NCBI GenBank assembly: GCA_003331625.1
Contig: QOPF01000004.1
Span: 29,680 to 93,679 of the forward strand
Reading direction: 5' to 3'
Length of the DNA stretch: 64,000 bases
Source of the DNA: Gammaproteobacteria bacterium
Lineage (GTDB): Bacteria > Pseudomonadota > Gammaproteobacteria > Magnimaribacterales > AG-339-G14
Positions 1 through 9,962 of the stretch are shown in pieces. Numbering within the stretch: the first letter of the stretch is position 1; every line of letters begins with the position of its first letter. The notes under the pieces are model-generated. The model made no database searches, had not been told where the DNA came from, and saw nothing but the letters and a program-made list of their open reading frames with translations. A program made the translations under genes and the position numbers.

Positions 1-48
1 CCATTGGGAAGATACTTTAAGGTTGGATTTACTTACAATATGCAATAG
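1..48 (+). CDS. C-terminal end of an outer-membrane beta-barrel / TonB-dependent receptor-like protein (partial)
   Basis: Frame 1 reads PLGRYFKVGFTYNMQ* and stops at 46-48, just before a terminator; the short aromatic-rich C-terminus resembles a beta-barrel end. Confidence 0.35.
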   Translation, partial: PLGRYFKVGFTYNMQ

Positions 49-64
49 ATATTGCCTTGTTAAA

Positions 65-94
65 AAAAGCCTCTGCTAGCAGAGGCTTTTTTTT
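65..94. terminator. Intrinsic terminator, possibly bidirectional, between convergent genes
   Basis: AAAAGCCTCTGCTAGCAGAGGCTTTTTTTT: near-perfect palindrome with A-tract and T-tract flanks. Confidence 0.9.
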
Positions 95-719
95 ATTTAA
101 TAATCTTTGATAATTCCATTTTAATTTGCTCAACTATAATTGGTTGTGCTTTTTCATTGGGATGGATTCCATCTAATTGCATCAAACTTTGATCCAGAGC
201 TACATTTTCTAAAAGAAAAGTAAGCAAAGGAATATTTTTTTCATTTGAAATTTCAACATAAATATTTTCAAAAACTTCAACATATCTTTGTCCATAGTTT
301 GGTGGAATCTTTATTTGCATGATTAAGGGAACAGCCTTTGCTTTTAAAGAAGCATCAACAATCTTTATTAGATTATTTTTAATTTTTTTTAAAGGATAAC
401 CTCTCAAAGCATCGTTTCCACCAAGCTCTATCAATACGTAATCTGGATTGTATTGTTTAAGATCTTTGCTTATTCTTGATAGACCGCCAATCGTTGTATC
501 TCCAGAGACGCTGGAATTAATCATATATAAATTCATGTTTTTTGCGTCAGTTGAATTATTGAATAAATGAACCCAATTTTGAGACTCTTTTATTCCGTAG
601 CCAGCTGAAATGCTGTCACCTAAAATCAAAAGCTTCTTCGTTTCTGCAGTGATAGAATAAGAAAAGATTAGAAAGGCTAATAAAACCATTTTAAATCTGA
701 AAATTCTTAAACAATTCAT
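93..719 (-). CDS. tesA: GDSL-family arylesterase / acyl-CoA thioesterase I (true start may be internal Met near 689)
   Basis: GDSISAGYG block, GGND and DGIHPN motifs; signal peptide; divergent from ybbA as in other gammaproteobacteria. Confidence 0.88.
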   Translation of the reverse strand: MNCLRIFRFKMVLLAFLIFSYSITAETKKLLILGDSISAGYGIKESQNWVHLFNNSTDAKNMNLYMINSSVSGDTTIGGLSRISKDLKQYNPDYVLIELGGNDALRGYPLKKIKNNLIKIVDASLKAKAVPLIMQIKIPPNYGQRYVEVFENIYVEISNEKNIPLLTFLLENVALDQSLMQLDGIHPNEKAQPIIVEQIKMELSKIIK

Positions 720-722
720 TTA

Positions 723-1382
723 ATGATTATAGAAGCAAGAAATTTGTCAAAAAAGGTTATTTTTAATAATGAAGAAATTATTATTTTAGATGATATTAAC
801 TTAAACGTCAGTGCCTCTTCTTCTTTAGCTGTCATAGGGCCATCGGGTTCCGGCAAATCAACTTTGTTAGGGATTTTGGCTGGTCTTGATTCCCCGACAA
901 GCGGTGAGATATTTATCAATAAAAACCCACTGCATTCATTGTCAGAAGAAGCTAGAGCGAAAGTTAGAAAAGATTCTGTAGCTTTTGTCTTTCAAAATTT
1001 TGAACTCCTTTCTGGCTTGACTGCCTTAGAAAATGTCATGCTTCCCTTGGAACTTAAAAGTAATAAAGGTGCTAAAGAAATTGCAATTAATTATCTTGAA
1101 AAAGTTGATATGCAAAATCGCCTTATGCACTACCCTCAACAACTTTCTGGTGGAGAACAACAACGAGTTGCAATAGCTCGGGCATTTGCATGTGAAGCAG
1201 AGGTTTTATTCTGCGATGAACCTACAGGGAATTTAGATTCTAATAATAGCGATTTGATAGCCGATTTAATATTTGGAGCCTTTCGAGAATCTTCTAGTGC
1301 TTTAATTATAGTTACTCATGATGAAACATTAGCCAATCGGTGTGACCAAAAAATTGAACTATTAGATGGCAAAATTTTATGA
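723..1382 (+). CDS. ybbA: ABC transporter ATP-binding protein, YbbA/LolD family
   Basis: Walker A GPSGSGKST, signature LSGGEQQRVAIARA, Walker B VLFCDEPTGNLD. Confidence 0.9.
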   Translation: MIIEARNLSKKVIFNNEEIIILDDINLNVSASSSLAVIGPSGSGKSTLLGILAGLDSPTSGEIFINKNPLHSLSEEARAKVRKDSVAFVFQNFELLSGLTALENVMLPLELKSNKGAKEIAINYLEKVDMQNRLMHYPQQLSGGEQQRVAIARAFACEAEVLFCDEPTGNLDSNNSDLIADLIFGAFRESSSALIIVTHDETLANRCDQKIELLDGKIL

Positions 1383-3817
1383 CGATAGCTTCTCTGGCAT
1401 TAAAAATTTTTTTTAGAGAATTTAAATCCGGCCAACTGCTTTTAATGTTCTTATCGCTTTCTTTAGCGGTTGGAATTGTTGCCTCAATAACTTTTTTTAC
1501 CGATCGTCTGGATAGTTCTTTGATTGCAGAATCAAAACAATTCTTGGGTGGAGATTTAAAATATGAATCAAGTTCTTCTTTAGACGAGACGGCTTTTCCA
1601 GAAGGAGAATATGTCTATTCTAAAGTTCATGAATTTGCCACAGTTTTAGCTACCAATAATAAGTTTCAATTGGCATCAATTAAGTCCGCTGCCACTTCGT
1701 ATCCTCTTGTAGGTGAAATAGAGATACTTGAAAAAAATAGTAGTAAGAAAGTTTATAAATCACCGCCTAATCCTAACGAAATTTGGCTGGACGAACGTTT
1801 AGCAAGATTACTAGAAGTATCTCTTGGAGAGAAAATTAGTGTGGGTGAAAAAGATTTCACCTTCAAGGGCATAATTATTGCTGAGTCAGATCGAGGAGCT
1901 GGATCTTTTGCTTTTGCTCCCAAAGGAATCATAAACTCATTAGACCTTGAAAAAACAAATGTCATTAAGCCGGGTTCAAGAGTCAGATATTCATATCTTT
2001 TTAAGGCTTCTTCGAAAGATTTAGTGAATTTGGAAAATTACTTTCAAGAGATAAAGAAACCAGGAGATGAAATTATGATGCCTGATAATGAAGCTAGTCC
2101 TCTAGGTAGAGCAATAAACAGAGCCTCTAACTTTTTTTTACTAGGTGCCTTGCTTGCAATAATCCTTTCATCTTTAGCGATAGCAATCTGTTCTCTTCAA
2201 TTTACAAGAAGGCATGTTGATTATGTAGCAATTTTTAAAGCTCTAGGACTTTCGCCTAATCAAATCAGAAATACATATTTTCTGATCTTTATTTTAATGA
2301 CGCTATTTTCTTTTTTAATAGGTATTTCCTTAGGGTGGATTGTCCAAATTTCTTTTATTGGATTGCTGAAAGATTATTTCCCTACTGAACTACCATTGCC
2401 AGGAATAGACCCATACTTAATTTCGTTTATCACGGCGTTTGTTTGTCTTATAGGATTTGCTTTCCCCATGCTTAGAAATTTATTTACATTATCTCCAAAT
2501 GCTATTTTAAGAAAATCAGAAAGGACTGTTACCTCTTTTAATTCTGGTATTTACCTCATCGCGGGATTGTCGGCTTTTTACTTTCTATTAATATTTTTTA
2601 TCAGAGACTTTGCCTTAACAAATATTATTTTCTTTTCAATACTAGGGTTTACGCTTTTAATCTTCTTTTTTATTTTTGGTGTCTTTAGTTTTATTAAACC
2701 TTTGGGCTTAAATCCATTAAATTCATTAAAGATGATTGCTTTCGAATTAAGCAGACGAAAACTTTTTAATTCTTTGCAAATTGTAGCAATCACTGTTGCC
2801 ATCGCTTTGAGCTTAGTAGCATATTCAGCCTCAACAAACCTAGTTTCGTCTTGGGAAAATTCTCTTCCAAAAAATGCCCCTAACAACCTACTATTCAATG
2901 TATACGAAGGGGAAAGAGAACAGCTCTTATCATTTTTAAAGGAAAATAAAATAGATCTTCAACCAATTTATCCTGTTACGAGTGCAAGATTTCAAAGAGT
3001 TTCTTCTGGAAAAGAAATAGATCGTACATTTAATTTTACTTGGATGGATTCCCTGCCGGAGGGAAATGAAGTTATTGAGGGCGAATGGTTTGCTAAGGAT
3101 AACAATGGTATTTCAATTTCTTCTGAAATTTCTGAAAGATATGATTTAAAGCTTAATGATGAAATTGTCATAGATGTGGCTGGTAGAAGGATAAATAGCT
3201 TTATCCAAAGCATTCGTGAAGTAAATTGGGAAAACTTCAGTCCTAATTTCTTTGCAATAGGCTTTCCCTCAAACTTTGAAGAAGTTGCTTCGACTTACAT
3301 TACATCTTTCCATATTCCGAGAGACAAAAAAATTCTTTCTACAGAATTGATTAAGAAGTTTCCGACCATTTCCGTCATTTCACTTGACGCATTAATTTCT
3401 GAAGTACAGTCTATTATTTCTAGAGTTTCTGAAGCTCTAAAATTAATATTAGGACTAACAATTATTTCTGCTTTATTTTTAATGCTCGCAACAATACAAG
3501 AAAGTTTCAAACAAAGAGAAAAACAAAACGCAATTTTAAAAACATTAGGTCTAGATAGAAAAATTATGCAGAAAAATACTTTTTTAGAGTACTTGGCCAT
3601 AGGAATGGTTGCGGGAGTTTTAGGGAGTTTCCTAGCTCTGATTGCTACCTATTTTATTGAGAGCGTTGTCTTTGAGATAAATCCTAAAATTTACTGGGAA
3701 GTACTTTTTATTGGCTCTTCGGGATCTGTTTTAATGATTGGACTGATAGCGGCATTGTTTACATTTTATTTAACTACTAAAACACCCAAAGATGTTTTAA
3801 GGGGAGCTGATGCCTAA
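1379..3817 (+). CDS. ybbP: FtsX-like ABC transporter permease, YbbP family
   Basis: 812 aa, multiple TM segments in FtsX-type arrangement; overlaps ybbA stop. Confidence 0.85.
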   Translation: MTIASLALKIFFREFKSGQLLLMFLSLSLAVGIVASITFFTDRLDSSLIAESKQFLGGDLKYESSSSLDETAFPEGEYVYSKVHEFATVLATNNKFQLASIKSAATSYPLVGEIEILEKNSSKKVYKSPPNPNEIWLDERLARLLEVSLGEKISVGEKDFTFKGIIIAESDRGAGSFAFAPKGIINSLDLEKTNVIKPGSRVRYSYLFKASSKDLVNLENYFQEIKKPGDEIMMPDNEASPLGRAINRASNFFLLGALLAIILSSLAIAICSLQFTRRHVDYVAIFKALGLSPNQIRNTYFLIFILMTLFSFLIGISLGWIVQISFIGLLKDYFPTELPLPGIDPYLISFITAFVCLIGFAFPMLRNLFTLSPNAILRKSERTVTSFNSGIYLIAGLSAFYFLLIFFIRDFALTNIIFFSILGFTLLIFFFIFGVFSFIKPLGLNPLNSLKMIAFELSRRKLFNSLQIVAITVAIALSLVAYSASTNLVSSWENSLPKNAPNNLLFNVYEGEREQLLSFLKENKIDLQPIYPVTSARFQRVSSGKEIDRTFNFTWMDSLPEGNEVIEGEWFAKDNNGISISSEISERYDLKLNDEIVIDVAGRRINSFIQSIREVNWENFSPNFFAIGFPSNFEEVASTYITSFHIPRDKKILSTELIKKFPTISVISLDALISEVQSIISRVSEALKLILGLTIISALFLMLATIQESFKQREKQNAILKTLGLDRKIMQKNTFLEYLAIGMVAGVLGSFLALIATYFIESVVFEINPKIYWEVLFIGSSGSVLMIGLIAALFTFYLTTKTPKDVLRGADA

Positions 3818-4511
3818 AGAAAGAAATATTATTGCAATCGGTGGTGGAGGTTTTGGAGCAAATCCAGGGCAAGGGATTATTGAAGAATACATTCTGAAAC
3901 AAACCAAAAAAAAGAGGCCAAATATCTGTTTCATCCCTACTGCAACTGGAGATAACGAAGCTTATAAAGTAAATTATTATGCAACTTTTTCTAAGCTGCA
4001 GTGTAATCCTACCCATTTGGATTTCTTCAAAAGAACTCCTGATTTAAATAAATTAATATCAACTCAAGACGCCATTTTTGTAGGCGGCGGAAATACAAAA
4101 AGCATGTTGGCTGTTTGGAAGGAATGGCGTTTGGATAAACTTCTAAAAAGAGCTTACAAACAAGGAACTGTCATGAGTGGCGTCAGTGCTGGTGCTATAT
4201 GCTGGTTTGAAAATGGCATAACTGACTCATGGGCTGCCGATTTGAAGATTATGCCTTGTATGAATTTTATTAAGGGCACTTGCTGTCCGCATTACGATGA
4301 AGAACCACAAAGAAAGCCTACAGTAAAAAAATTAATTCTTGCTAATAAGGTAAAGAATATTTACGCAGTGGATGGCGGAGTTGCACTACATATTAAAAAT
4401 GAGAAAAACTTTAAATCAGTAGTGTTTAGAAAAGATAAAAACTCCTATGAAGTAAGTTCAAAAAAGGGAAATATAATTGAAAAAAGTTTTAGAAAAGTCA
4501 TACTGCTTTAA
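3810..4511 (+). CDS. Peptidase E-like, family S51 dipeptidase
   Basis: IAIGGGGFG N-terminus, GGGNT and SGVSAGAICW nucleophile motifs. Confidence 0.85.
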   Translation: MPKERNIIAIGGGGFGANPGQGIIEEYILKQTKKKRPNICFIPTATGDNEAYKVNYYATFSKLQCNPTHLDFFKRTPDLNKLISTQDAIFVGGGNTKSMLAVWKEWRLDKLLKRAYKQGTVMSGVSAGAICWFENGITDSWAADLKIMPCMNFIKGTCCPHYDEEPQRKPTVKKLILANKVKNIYAVDGGVALHIKNEKNFKSVVFRKDKNSYEVSSKKGNIIEKSFRKVILL

Positions 4512-4550
4512 TAAAATTTATACTATTGAATTAAAAAACTAGGAGAAAAA

Positions 4551-4964
4551 ATGAATAAAATATCTATTCTTTACATAATACTTTTTACATCTGGCAGTAT
4601 CTTTTCTATGGGTCATTTAGACCATGAAAAAAAAGGTCTTCACCCAGTTGCTGCCTCTGGACAAGTGGTCGTTACATATAAAGCAGACTGTAAAAAAGGA
4701 GATCCAAAGAAAGCGATGAAACTTATTGATGAAATAATTTCTTATGAAAAGAAAAACAGTCCTATCAAGTATTCTTCTGCGCCAGGTACTTGGTCAGATA
4801 AATCTGTGGGGGCAGTAGACTTACATGCTTCTCAAAAAGCCATGGACGATGCTTTTGAATGGCAAGCAGGTAATAAAAAATGGTCAAATATGTTTGACCA
4901 AATCGCTTCTGCATGTGGAATTACCACCGATGACTTTGTTATCGATGTGATGAAAGCTAAATAA
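4551..4964 (+). CDS. Hypothetical secreted small protein
   Basis: N-terminal signal peptide, RBS AGGAG upstream; no family recognised. Confidence 0.65.
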   Translation: MNKISILYIILFTSGSIFSMGHLDHEKKGLHPVAASGQVVVTYKADCKKGDPKKAMKLIDEIISYEKKNSPIKYSSAPGTWSDKSVGAVDLHASQKAMDDAFEWQAGNKKWSNMFDQIASACGITTDDFVIDVMKAK

Positions 4965-4995
4965 TTAAATAAACTCTCAATTGCTTCATAAAATA

Positions 4996-5301
4996 ATGTC
5001 GACTGAAAATAAACAAAAAAAAGGATATTGGGTAGCAAAGGCAAATATCATTTCCCAAGAAAAACAGGTGAGTTATGGAAAGCTAGCTGAAGAAGTCATT
5101 AAAAATTTTAATGGGAAGTTTTTAATAAGAGGTGGCGAGCAAGAAACTAAGGAAGGTGAAAAATACATGCGCAATGTTGTTGTTGAATTTCCATCATATG
5201 AAGATGCGCTTAAAGCCTACGAAAGCGAGGCTTACCAGGAAGCTCTTAACGTATTGGATGGCGGAGCAAAAAGGCTCTATGCCGTAGTGGAAGGCTATTA
5301 A
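4996..5301 (+). CDS. DUF1330 domain protein
   Basis: GYWVAKANI...FLIRGG...NVVVEFPSYEDALKAYESEAYQ pattern typical of DUF1330; first ATG (MSTENK) at 4996 preferred over the TTG start in the track. Confidence 0.75.
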   Translation: MSTENKQKKGYWVAKANIISQEKQVSYGKLAEEVIKNFNGKFLIRGGEQETKEGEKYMRNVVVEFPSYEDALKAYESEAYQEALNVLDGGAKRLYAVVEGY

Positions 5302-5315
5302 GGCTTTTGTAAATT

Positions 5316-5477
5316 ATGTTTTATTTTCTTCTCATGGCTTGGCTAATGGCTTCTTATATGGCTTTATTCTCCTTAAGGATGAATAATGATAGTCCGCTTA
5401 AGCCTTATAGTTGGTCAATATGGTTTGTAGTCACCATAATTGTTGTGGGAAGTGGCATTAGCGAATTAATTAAATAA
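5316..5477 (+). CDS. Small (53 aa) predicted inner-membrane protein, absent from the supplied ORF track
   Basis: ATG at 5316 to TAA at 5475-5477: MFYFLLMAWLMASYMALFSLRMNNDSPLKPYSWSIWFVVTIIVVGSGISELIK; two hydrophobic segments; fills the otherwise empty gap between flanking genes. Confidence 0.6.
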   Translation: MFYFLLMAWLMASYMALFSLRMNNDSPLKPYSWSIWFVVTIIVVGSGISELIK

Positions 5478-5486
5478 GGAGATAAA

Positions 5487-5897
5487 TTGAGTCAAGATAA
5501 TTTAAAAAAATTTTCCGAAGAATTCTTTGGAAAGTCTATGGAATTTTTGAGTCTTAAATATCTCGAAACAAAAGATGAAGAAATGATTTTTTCCTGTCAT
5601 TTTAAAGCTGAATGTTCTAATCCTATGGGATTTGTTCAAGGCGGTATGATAACTGCAGCTTTAGATGACGCTACTTCAGCAGCAATGATTTCCGGGTATG
5701 AAGAAAAAAAGGCTCCAATGACTACTGATTTACACGTGCTATTCCATAGACCTCTGGAATTGGGTTCAGCAATAATGAAGGTAAAAATAATTAAATTGGG
5801 AAGACAAAGTGCTACTTCTGAAGGGAGAATTTATAATTCAAAGAATAAACTTGTAGCAACATTAATGCACACTGCTCAACCAGTAGATGTAGCTTAA
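5487..5897 (+). CDS. PaaI-family hotdog thioesterase (TTG start)
   Basis: CSNPMGFVQGGMITAALDDATSAA hotdog motif; RBS AAGGAG before TTG. Confidence 0.8.
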   Translation: MSQDNLKKFSEEFFGKSMEFLSLKYLETKDEEMIFSCHFKAECSNPMGFVQGGMITAALDDATSAAMISGYEEKKAPMTTDLHVLFHRPLELGSAIMKVKIIKLGRQSATSEGRIYNSKNKLVATLMHTAQPVDVA

Positions 5898-5900
5898 CTA

Positions 5901-6704
5901 TTAACTATCCCTTAGTTTAAAAATTGCCAAGAGATTAATATTCATTGCGCAAGCGTAAGTTTTCTCGTCAAATAAATTGACATCCACATCAATGAATTCA
6001 TGCCCCTTTTTTTCGTAAGCCTCGTTTATAGACATTTCAGCAATTAAATTAGTGTCGAAAGAAACCGGTATAAAGTTTTGTGATTTTGTTTGTAGGTGTA
6101 TCCAAGGATTCATATAAGCATTTCCAGCTAAAATCCAATTGGAACATCCTAAAAGAAAACATAAATTTGCATAGCCATCCTTGCTGGGCTGTAATATTTT
6201 GGGAAGAAGAGTTTCAGATTTAAGATAAAGCAAGGGATCCTCCCCTCCCCAATGAAATTTGAAGGCTTTGCATCCTTCCTTCTTAAGCCTTTCCCATTCT
6301 TTCAATGAAGCTAAGGGTGGTTTAAAAGAACTCTCTACTAGACAGTCTTCTCTGATTTTAGGCTGGCTAGGTAAATTATTGTTCAATGATATTTCAGCAT
6401 TGGCTGTAGCTAAGCCGAGGCTGTTCACCAAAGTAGAATTCATATGATGAGCACTAAGTTGATCTGTGGAAACAGAGAATTTTTCCTTATCGTATAGAGG
6501 AGAAGTTATACGGCAATTTGCATACCCTCTTTCAAGCCAATCTCTTCCCCAAATTTCTATTGCAGGATGAACCAAATAAGACGCGATTGTAACTCCAGGA
6601 ACAAGGCCTCCTCGAAATCCATATTTTTTTGCAAGCTCATCACCGTGGATTTGATTTTCAGAATCTGGAGCAGTATTGAGTGCTTCACTAGTCCAATTTT
6701 TCAT
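5901..6704 (-). CDS. Hypothetical protein with MaoC/hotdog-like N-terminal region
   Basis: NQIHGDELAKKYGFRGGLVPGVTIASYLVHPAIEIWG resembles MaoC hydratase motif; rest not recognised. Confidence 0.5.
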   Translation of the reverse strand: MKNWTSEALNTAPDSENQIHGDELAKKYGFRGGLVPGVTIASYLVHPAIEIWGRDWLERGYANCRITSPLYDKEKFSVSTDQLSAHHMNSTLVNSLGLATANAEISLNNNLPSQPKIREDCLVESSFKPPLASLKEWERLKKEGCKAFKFHWGGEDPLLYLKSETLLPKILQPSKDGYANLCFLLGCSNWILAGNAYMNPWIHLQTKSQNFIPVSFDTNLIAEMSINEAYEKKGHEFIDVDVNLFDEKTYACAMNINLLAIFKLRDS

Positions 6705-6707
6705 ATT

Positions 6708-7541
6708 CTAGGATAGAGATTTTCTATTATGATAAATAATAACTAAACCCAATACTGTGGGCCAAGCTCCCATAATAAATTCAAAAATAAAAATTTGATT
6801 GAATCCTGTTTCGTAACCATAGATTGCCAGAAGATTAAAAACACCTGCGAAAAGGTACAAGAAGCCAGAGGAAAAAAACCAAGCTGAATTAAGCGTGATT
6901 ACGCCTAAGATTGCAAAGACAAAGCTTGCTAGAAAAAAAGCATTAAAATCTCTTATCAAAGCATTTTTAGCATCTAAGGAAAGTTCAGAAAAATTAAATC
7001 CAAATCCGGAAGCTGCTAATTCTGGTTGAAATGCCCAATTTAAAGTTAACCCTAAAAGTCCGTAAGCAAATATTACGCCCAAAGTTCTAATTGCAAATGA
7101 TATGTTTCTGTCCTTTGAAATAAGTTTAGAAAAAAAATAACCACCAACAAATCCCGCTAAACAATGAAGTATTTTGCCTATCAAAGTTCTATTTCCGCTT
7201 AAAACTTCTGTTTGAGTGGTTAACTCTGTTATGAGGAATAATGTTAATCCCGTAACAATTGCTCCAGCAATTGCATAGGCATAATCACTCTTATAAAAAT
7301 ATTTATTTACAATTCCGGCAAAAGAAAAAGCGATCGCAAATTCAATAATAATTATTCCATAAAGCAGAATTCCAAGTCTTTGAAAATCGAATAGAATTAT
7401 TTCTAAACCAGAAAAAAAGCCCAATGGAGCGTTCATTGAAGAAAGCCAGACTATGTTGGTAAAAGAAGAAATTGGAGTGGTTAAGGCAACCGTTAGCAAA
7501 GCTGCGCAGAAAGTTGCAAGAGGATACTTTGCTATCTTCAT
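6708..7541 (-). CDS. Hypothetical multi-pass membrane protein
   Basis: 277 aa, many hydrophobic segments; operon-like with flanking minus-strand genes. Confidence 0.6.
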   Translation of the reverse strand: MKIAKYPLATFCAALLTVALTTPISSFTNIVWLSSMNAPLGFFSGLEIILFDFQRLGILLYGIIIIEFAIAFSFAGIVNKYFYKSDYAYAIAGAIVTGLTLFLITELTTQTEVLSGNRTLIGKILHCLAGFVGGYFFSKLISKDRNISFAIRTLGVIFAYGLLGLTLNWAFQPELAASGFGFNFSELSLDAKNALIRDFNAFFLASFVFAILGVITLNSAWFFSSGFLYLFAGVFNLLAIYGYETGFNQIFIFEFIMGAWPTVLGLVIIYHNRKSLS

Positions 7542-8632
7542 TAGTCTGAATTAAGAATTTTTAAAAGCTTTCCTTTCCTACCATCCGTTAAGAGATAAAG
7601 CTCGCCTTTGGGAGAAGTACCAATGCTCCTAAGACGAGTCTTTAATTTTGTAAAAATAATTTCTTCTGAGAGAGCGTTATTAGATATTTGAATTTTTCTA
7701 ACATCGCGAGAAACTAATGCCGTTATCAGAAAACTATTCTTAAGCTCAGGATAGAGGTCTCCTGAGTAATAAATCATGTCTGACGGGGCAATGGATGGTA
7801 CCCAATATTTTAGAGGCTGTTCCATGCCAGACATCTTTGTAAAGGGGCTAATCACAGCGCCTGAGTAATCTATTCCATAAGTAATTGCAGGCCAACCATA
7901 ATTTTTTTTAGGCTGGATGATATTGAACTCATCCCCTCCTCTAGGTCCGTGTTCATGTTCATATACCGTCCCATCTTCCATGACTACTAGACCTTGCATA
8001 TTTCTATGACCGTAACTAAATATCTCAGGCAAAGCATTGTTATTATCGATAAAGGGATTATTTTTTGGAACAGATCCATCTTTATTGATTCTTATGATTT
8101 TTCCAAAATGGTTATCTAAATTTTGCGCTTTTTCTTTATGGTCAAAACCATCTCCACTTGTTAAAAGCAAGGTACCATCTGGCAGAAAGTCTATTTTTGC
8201 ACCTAGATGAATTGGAACCCTTCGGTAAGCCTTGGCTTCAAAGATAACTTTCTTATTGATCAGTCTGCTGTTTTCAAGTTCTGCTGACATCAAAAACAAT
8301 GTTGATTTACCGTTTTGATTTAAAGCTGAATAACTAAGGTATAAGAGTGAATTTTTTTTGAAATCAGGATCTAAAGCAATTTCGGAAAGGCCTCCCTGAC
8401 TTGCATATTGAACTTTGGGAACACCACTGACTTCTTCAATTTTTCCTGAAGAAATGGTAATTATTTTAATCTTACCCGGCTGTTCCGTTAGTATGACTTG
8501 ATCATCATTTAAGAAATCAAAACTCCAGGCGTCGTCGAGACCAGATACTATCGTTTCAAAATGATAATCAGCAAAAGAAAAGTTTGCTAAAAAAACTAAC
8601 CCTAAAATTATTAATTTCTGTTTCATCCCCAA
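7541..8632 (-). CDS. PQQ-dependent soluble aldose sugar dehydrogenase (glucose/sorbosone dehydrogenase family)
   Basis: Signal peptide, GGLSEIALDPDF, SYGHRNMQGL, EHGPRGGDEFN, NYGWP motifs. Confidence 0.9.
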   Translation of the reverse strand: MGMKQKLIILGLVFLANFSFADYHFETIVSGLDDAWSFDFLNDDQVILTEQPGKIKIITISSGKIEEVSGVPKVQYASQGGLSEIALDPDFKKNSLLYLSYSALNQNGKSTLFLMSAELENSRLINKKVIFEAKAYRRVPIHLGAKIDFLPDGTLLLTSGDGFDHKEKAQNLDNHFGKIIRINKDGSVPKNNPFIDNNNALPEIFSYGHRNMQGLVVMEDGTVYEHEHGPRGGDEFNIIQPKKNYGWPAITYGIDYSGAVISPFTKMSGMEQPLKYWVPSIAPSDMIYYSGDLYPELKNSFLITALVSRDVRKIQISNNALSEEIIFTKLKTRLRSIGTSPKGELYLLTDGRKGKLLKILNSD

Positions 8633-8723
8633 TTTATCTTAACCCATTAAGGTCTTTTTTATTTAGAAAAGATTTCTAAAATACCTTTTAAAATATCAAT
8701 ATAATGTTTGAAAAAAGCTAAAA

Positions 8724-9944
8724 ATGGAATTTAAACACTCGTCAAAAACAATAAAGCTAATCAGAGAGGTATCTGACTTTATGCAAGACTTTGTTTACCC
8801 GGCTGAAGAAGTTTATGCGTCTGAAATGAAAGATTTTCGTAAGCAAGGAAATCCATGGCAAGTTCCAAAAATTGTTGGAGAATTAAAACAAAAAGCAAGA
8901 GATAAGGGACTTTGGAATTTTTTTCTTCCTGAAAGTGAAAATGGATATGGATTGACTAATTTAGAGTACGCCCCCCTAGCTGAAATGATGGGTAAAATAG
9001 GCTTTGCTTCTGAAGTGTTTAATTGCTCTGCACCCGATACCGGTAACATGGAAGTTCTAGATAAATTTGGTTCAGATTACCAAAAACAAGAATGGTTAAA
9101 TCCTCTTTTGGATGGTGAAATAAGATCTGCATTTGCTATGACAGAGCCGAAGGTTGCTTCCTCCGATGCAACGAACATAGAAAGTAGCATCGAGAAAAAT
9201 GGTAATGATTACATTATTAACGGTGAAAAATGGTGGACTTCAGGATACGGCAGACCTGACTGTAAAGTCCTTATTTTTATGGGTATCACTAATCCAGAAA
9301 ACCCCAAACATCAAAGACAATCTCAAATATTAATTCCTTCAGATGCTCCAGGTATAGAAAATCTAAGGATGTTAAATGTTTACGGTGCCGACCATGCGCC
9401 AAATGGCCATGCGCACCTAAAATTTACAAACGTTAAAGTTCCTAAAGAAAATTTAATATTGGGAGAAGGTAGGGGTTTTGAAATAGCGCAAGGAAGACTG
9501 GGGCCTGGAAGAATCCATCACTGCATGAGAATTATTGGGGTAGCTGAACGTGCTTTGGATTTACTCTGCTCGCGATCTATAAGTAGAACAGCTTTTGGCA
9601 AAACACTCTCCGAACTCGGAGGAAATTATGACGTAATTGCCGACTGTAGAATAGAAATAGAAATGTGTAGGTTGATGACCCTTAAAGCAGCATACATGAT
9701 GGATACAGCGGGAAATAAGATCGCTAAAAGTGAAATAGCTCAAATTAAAGTAGCCATACCGCTTATGGCAACAAAAGTAATTGACAAAGCTATTCAAGTA
9801 CATGGAGGAGCAGGAGTTTCACAGGATACCCCACTTGCATCTTTGTATGCTTCAGTTCGATATTTGAGGATTGGCGATGGTCCTGATGAGGTTCACAGGC
9901 GAGCAGTGGCTCGACATGAATTAGGCAAACACCAAGCTTTATAA
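8724..9944 (+). CDS. Acyl-CoA dehydrogenase
   Basis: [54 protein letters not shown] motifs. Confidence 0.92.
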   Translation: MEFKHSSKTIKLIREVSDFMQDFVYPAEEVYASEMKDFRKQGNPWQVPKIVGELKQKARDKGLWNFFLPESENGYGLTNLEYAPLAEMMGKIGFASEVFNCSAPDTGNMEVLDKFGSDYQKQEWLNPLLDGEIRSAFAMTEPKVASSDATNIESSIEKNGNDYIINGEKWWTSGYGRPDCKVLIFMGITNPENPKHQRQSQILIPSDAPGIENLRMLNVYGADHAPNGHAHLKFTNVKVPKENLILGEGRGFEIAQGRLGPGRIHHCMRIIGVAERALDLLCSRSISRTAFGKTLSELGGNYDVIADCRIEIEMCRLMTLKAAYMMDTAGNKIAKSEIAQIKVAIPLMATKVIDKAIQVHGGAGVSQDTPLASLYASVRYLRIGDGPDEVHRRAVARHELGKHQAL

Positions 9945-9962
9945 AAGCCTATACTAATCAAT

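Noticed and set aside
2578-3600. Minus-strand ORFs of 73-106 aa inside ybbP
   Set aside because: Antisense to a continuous permease frame; expected by chance in AT-rich DNA.
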